In this document: one piece after another, positions 5,092 through 6,166 of the stretch
Layout of the letters: the number at the start of each line of letters is the position of its first letter
Position numbering within the stretch: position 1 is the stretch's first letter
Source of the DNA: an uncultured bacterium
GTDB lineage: Bacteria > UBP6 > UBA1177 > JAKLFG01
Length of the DNA stretch: 6,166 nucleotides
Assembly (NCBI GenBank): GCA_938048925.1
Contig: CALITV010000132.1
Span: forward strand, 1-6,166
Reading direction: 5' to 3'
Notes under the pieces: model-generated
The model's input: only the letters and a program-made list of their open reading frames with translations
What the model was told of the DNA's origin: nothing
Database searches by the model: none
Position numbers and translations under genes: made by a program

Positions 5092-6166
5092 AGAGAGGCT
5101 CCTTGCGTTGATCGTTTCCGTGCCTCCCGAGGAGCATCTCGTCCTAGAGGTCTCCGAGGACCGGATAGCGGGAAACTTCCGATGTGCTACGGCATGGTCG
5201 CTTGCGCATTATTTCCAAGCGTTCCGGCCGTCGAATCGTATTTCCGGGTTCGTCGTGTTTTTGGGTGCAGGGGCTTCTCTTCCGGATCCGTATGTTCTCA
5301 TTGACGAATGTCTCGTGCGCGAAATAGCGATCGTTTCTCGGGACGAAAACGGGGTCCCGCAAACCATGCTCCTGTGCTGTCGCGGTGATGAGAATCAGAA
5401 AGGAAAACGCTATCCTTTTTTTCTCATGCCGGAGAATCTCTCCTCCAAGGGAAGTGCTACAAAGAATGGAGCATTGGTATTGTTCAATGGTGGGCACGAG
5501 AAGGCGTTCATCAAAGAAATGATGAAATTGACGCGAGATGCCGGATTTCCGATCGTAGCGACATTCATCCATCGTTCGGAACACTTTTCCCGCTGTGCCG
5601 TTGTCGCCCTCGCGGAAAGGATTGCCGCTCTTGACGAGCGGTTCGAGACAATAGTATTGGCGCGTGACCCGGGGGAGCGGGCAGTCGTTCTTCTTTCTGA
5701 ACTCACGGGCAAGCAGGTATTAACACGGGAAGACCTCATTATTTCATTGTTCGAAAAACGCGCAACGGGCCACAGCGGCAAATTGACGGCATCCGCTTCG
5801 GCTATCGATCGCGAGAAAGTACGATACCGCGATCGTGCGCATGGTTTGTCGCGGCTTACCGGCGGGGTGCTGGGTGCCCGCGGACCCGGAGAGACGATCA
5901 AAGAGGAACGCAAACGACTCCTCAAACGGCGCGAAACGCGCATCAGAGAGTCGCTCGAAAAAGAGCGTGAGCGCCGGTGGAATCAGCGGAAATTCCGGTC
6001 ACGAACGCATTACCCAACCGTTGCAATTGTAGGGTATACGAACGCGGGAAAATCAACACTTTTCAATGCGATCGTTGGCGAAGAGGTGGTCCGGTCAGCA
6101 GACGAGTTTTTTTCGTCCATAGACCCCAAGATACGCCTCGTGTCTCTTTTCGGGCGAAAATTCTTT
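5078..6166 (+). CDS. hflX: HflX-family GTPase with N-terminal extension (3' end outside window)
   Basis: HflX is a ribosome-associated GTPase that splits or rescues stalled 70S ribosomes under stress. All 363 visible codons are open to the right edge. Residues about 130-317 match the HflX N-terminal region: ERAVVLLSELTGKQVLTRED (200-219), LTGGVLGARGPGET (260-273) and a basic helical stretch (274-308). The GTPase domain starts with the G1 loop GYTNAGKST (319-327) and a switch I segment FFSSIDP (344-350); G3-G5 are beyond the window. The start at 5078 overlaps the preceding stop by 14 bases and is the first one after an in-frame stop at 5051. G1 lies more than 100 residues later than in E. coli HflX, owing to an unrecognised region at 1-129. 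The GxGK-type Gly-rich motif of the nucleotide-binding N-domain is replaced by RCAVVALAER (172-181). ATG 5426 (residue 117) is an alternative start but lacks a well-placed ribosome binding site. Confidence 0.88.
   Translation, partial: MRISKERLLALIVSVPPEEHLVLEVSEDRIAGNFRCATAWSLAHYFQAFRPSNRISGFVVFLGAGASLPDPYVLIDECLVREIAIVSRDENGVPQTMLLCCRGDENQKGKRYPFFLMPENLSSKGSATKNGALVLFNGGHEKAFIKEMMKLTRDAGFPIVATFIHRSEHFSRCAVVALAERIAALDERFETIVLARDPGERAVVLLSELTGKQVLTREDLIISLFEKRATGHSGKLTASASAIDREKVRYRDRAHGLSRLTGGVLGARGPGETIKEERKRLLKRRETRIRESLEKERERRWNQRKFRSRTHYPTVAIVGYTNAGKSTLFNAIVGEEVVRSADEFFSSIDPKIRLVSLFGRKFF

Noticed and set aside
5426..6166. Separate hflX starting at ATG 5426 with a different gene before it
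   Set aside because: The frame is continuous from 5078 with no stop, and no well-spaced ribosome binding site precedes 5426. One gene is simpler, though the alternative start is not excluded.
1..6166. Mobile element, CRISPR array, defence system or novel multi-gene system
   Set aside because: No transposase or integrase, direct repeat-spacer pattern, tRNA-like fold, or nuclease/toxin motif was found. All six genes belong to surface-protein or housekeeping categories.

Overview
The window looks like a chromosomal segment from an uncultured, probably Gram-negative bacterium with cell-surface proteins of the kind common in Myxococcota and other former Deltaproteobacteria. The evidence is a LamG protein with a myxococcal-type cysteine repeat, and a lipoprotein with calcium-binding EGF-like modules and a pre-peptidase-like C-terminal domain. 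Base composition looks moderate rather than very GC-rich, so a classical Myxococcus relative is unlikely. No finer placement is supported. All six genes are on the + strand.

Left part (1-3311): two secreted, cysteine-rich proteins, 20 bases apart and probably co-transcribed. The first is cut by the left edge. It has a LamG (concanavalin A-like) fold, a short myxococcal disulfide repeat and an unrecognised Tyr/Asp-rich C-terminal region. The second is a complete 664-residue putative lipoprotein: signal peptide, acidic linker, bacterial Ig-like domain, five EGF-like modules, a further Cys-rich segment and a PPC-like beta domain. Both look like adhesive or structural surface proteins; no enzymatic motif is visible in either.

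Middle (3312-3392): an 81-base gap with a near-consensus sigma-70 promoter (TTGACG, 16 bases, TATACT), and a GAGGT/ACCTC inverted repeat straddling the -10 box. No convincing terminator separates it from the upstream gene.

Right part (3393-6166): a tightly packed run of housekeeping genes: folD (folate one-carbon metabolism), fabZ (fatty acid synthesis), a DUF721/DciA-like gene (replicative helicase loading) and hflX (ribosome-associated GTPase, cut by the right edge). Spacings are +3, -8 and -14 bases, which indicates one operon with translational coupling. These proteins do not share a pathway.

I found no mobile element, CRISPR array, tRNA or rRNA, and no clear sign of a new multi-gene system. 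The most interesting points are a FolD with a conserved active-site Gln replaced by Glu, an HflX with an N-terminal extension and a degenerate Gly-rich nucleotide motif, a bacterial EGF subtype with an expanded C2-C3 loop, and the unassigned C-terminal domain of the LamG protein.
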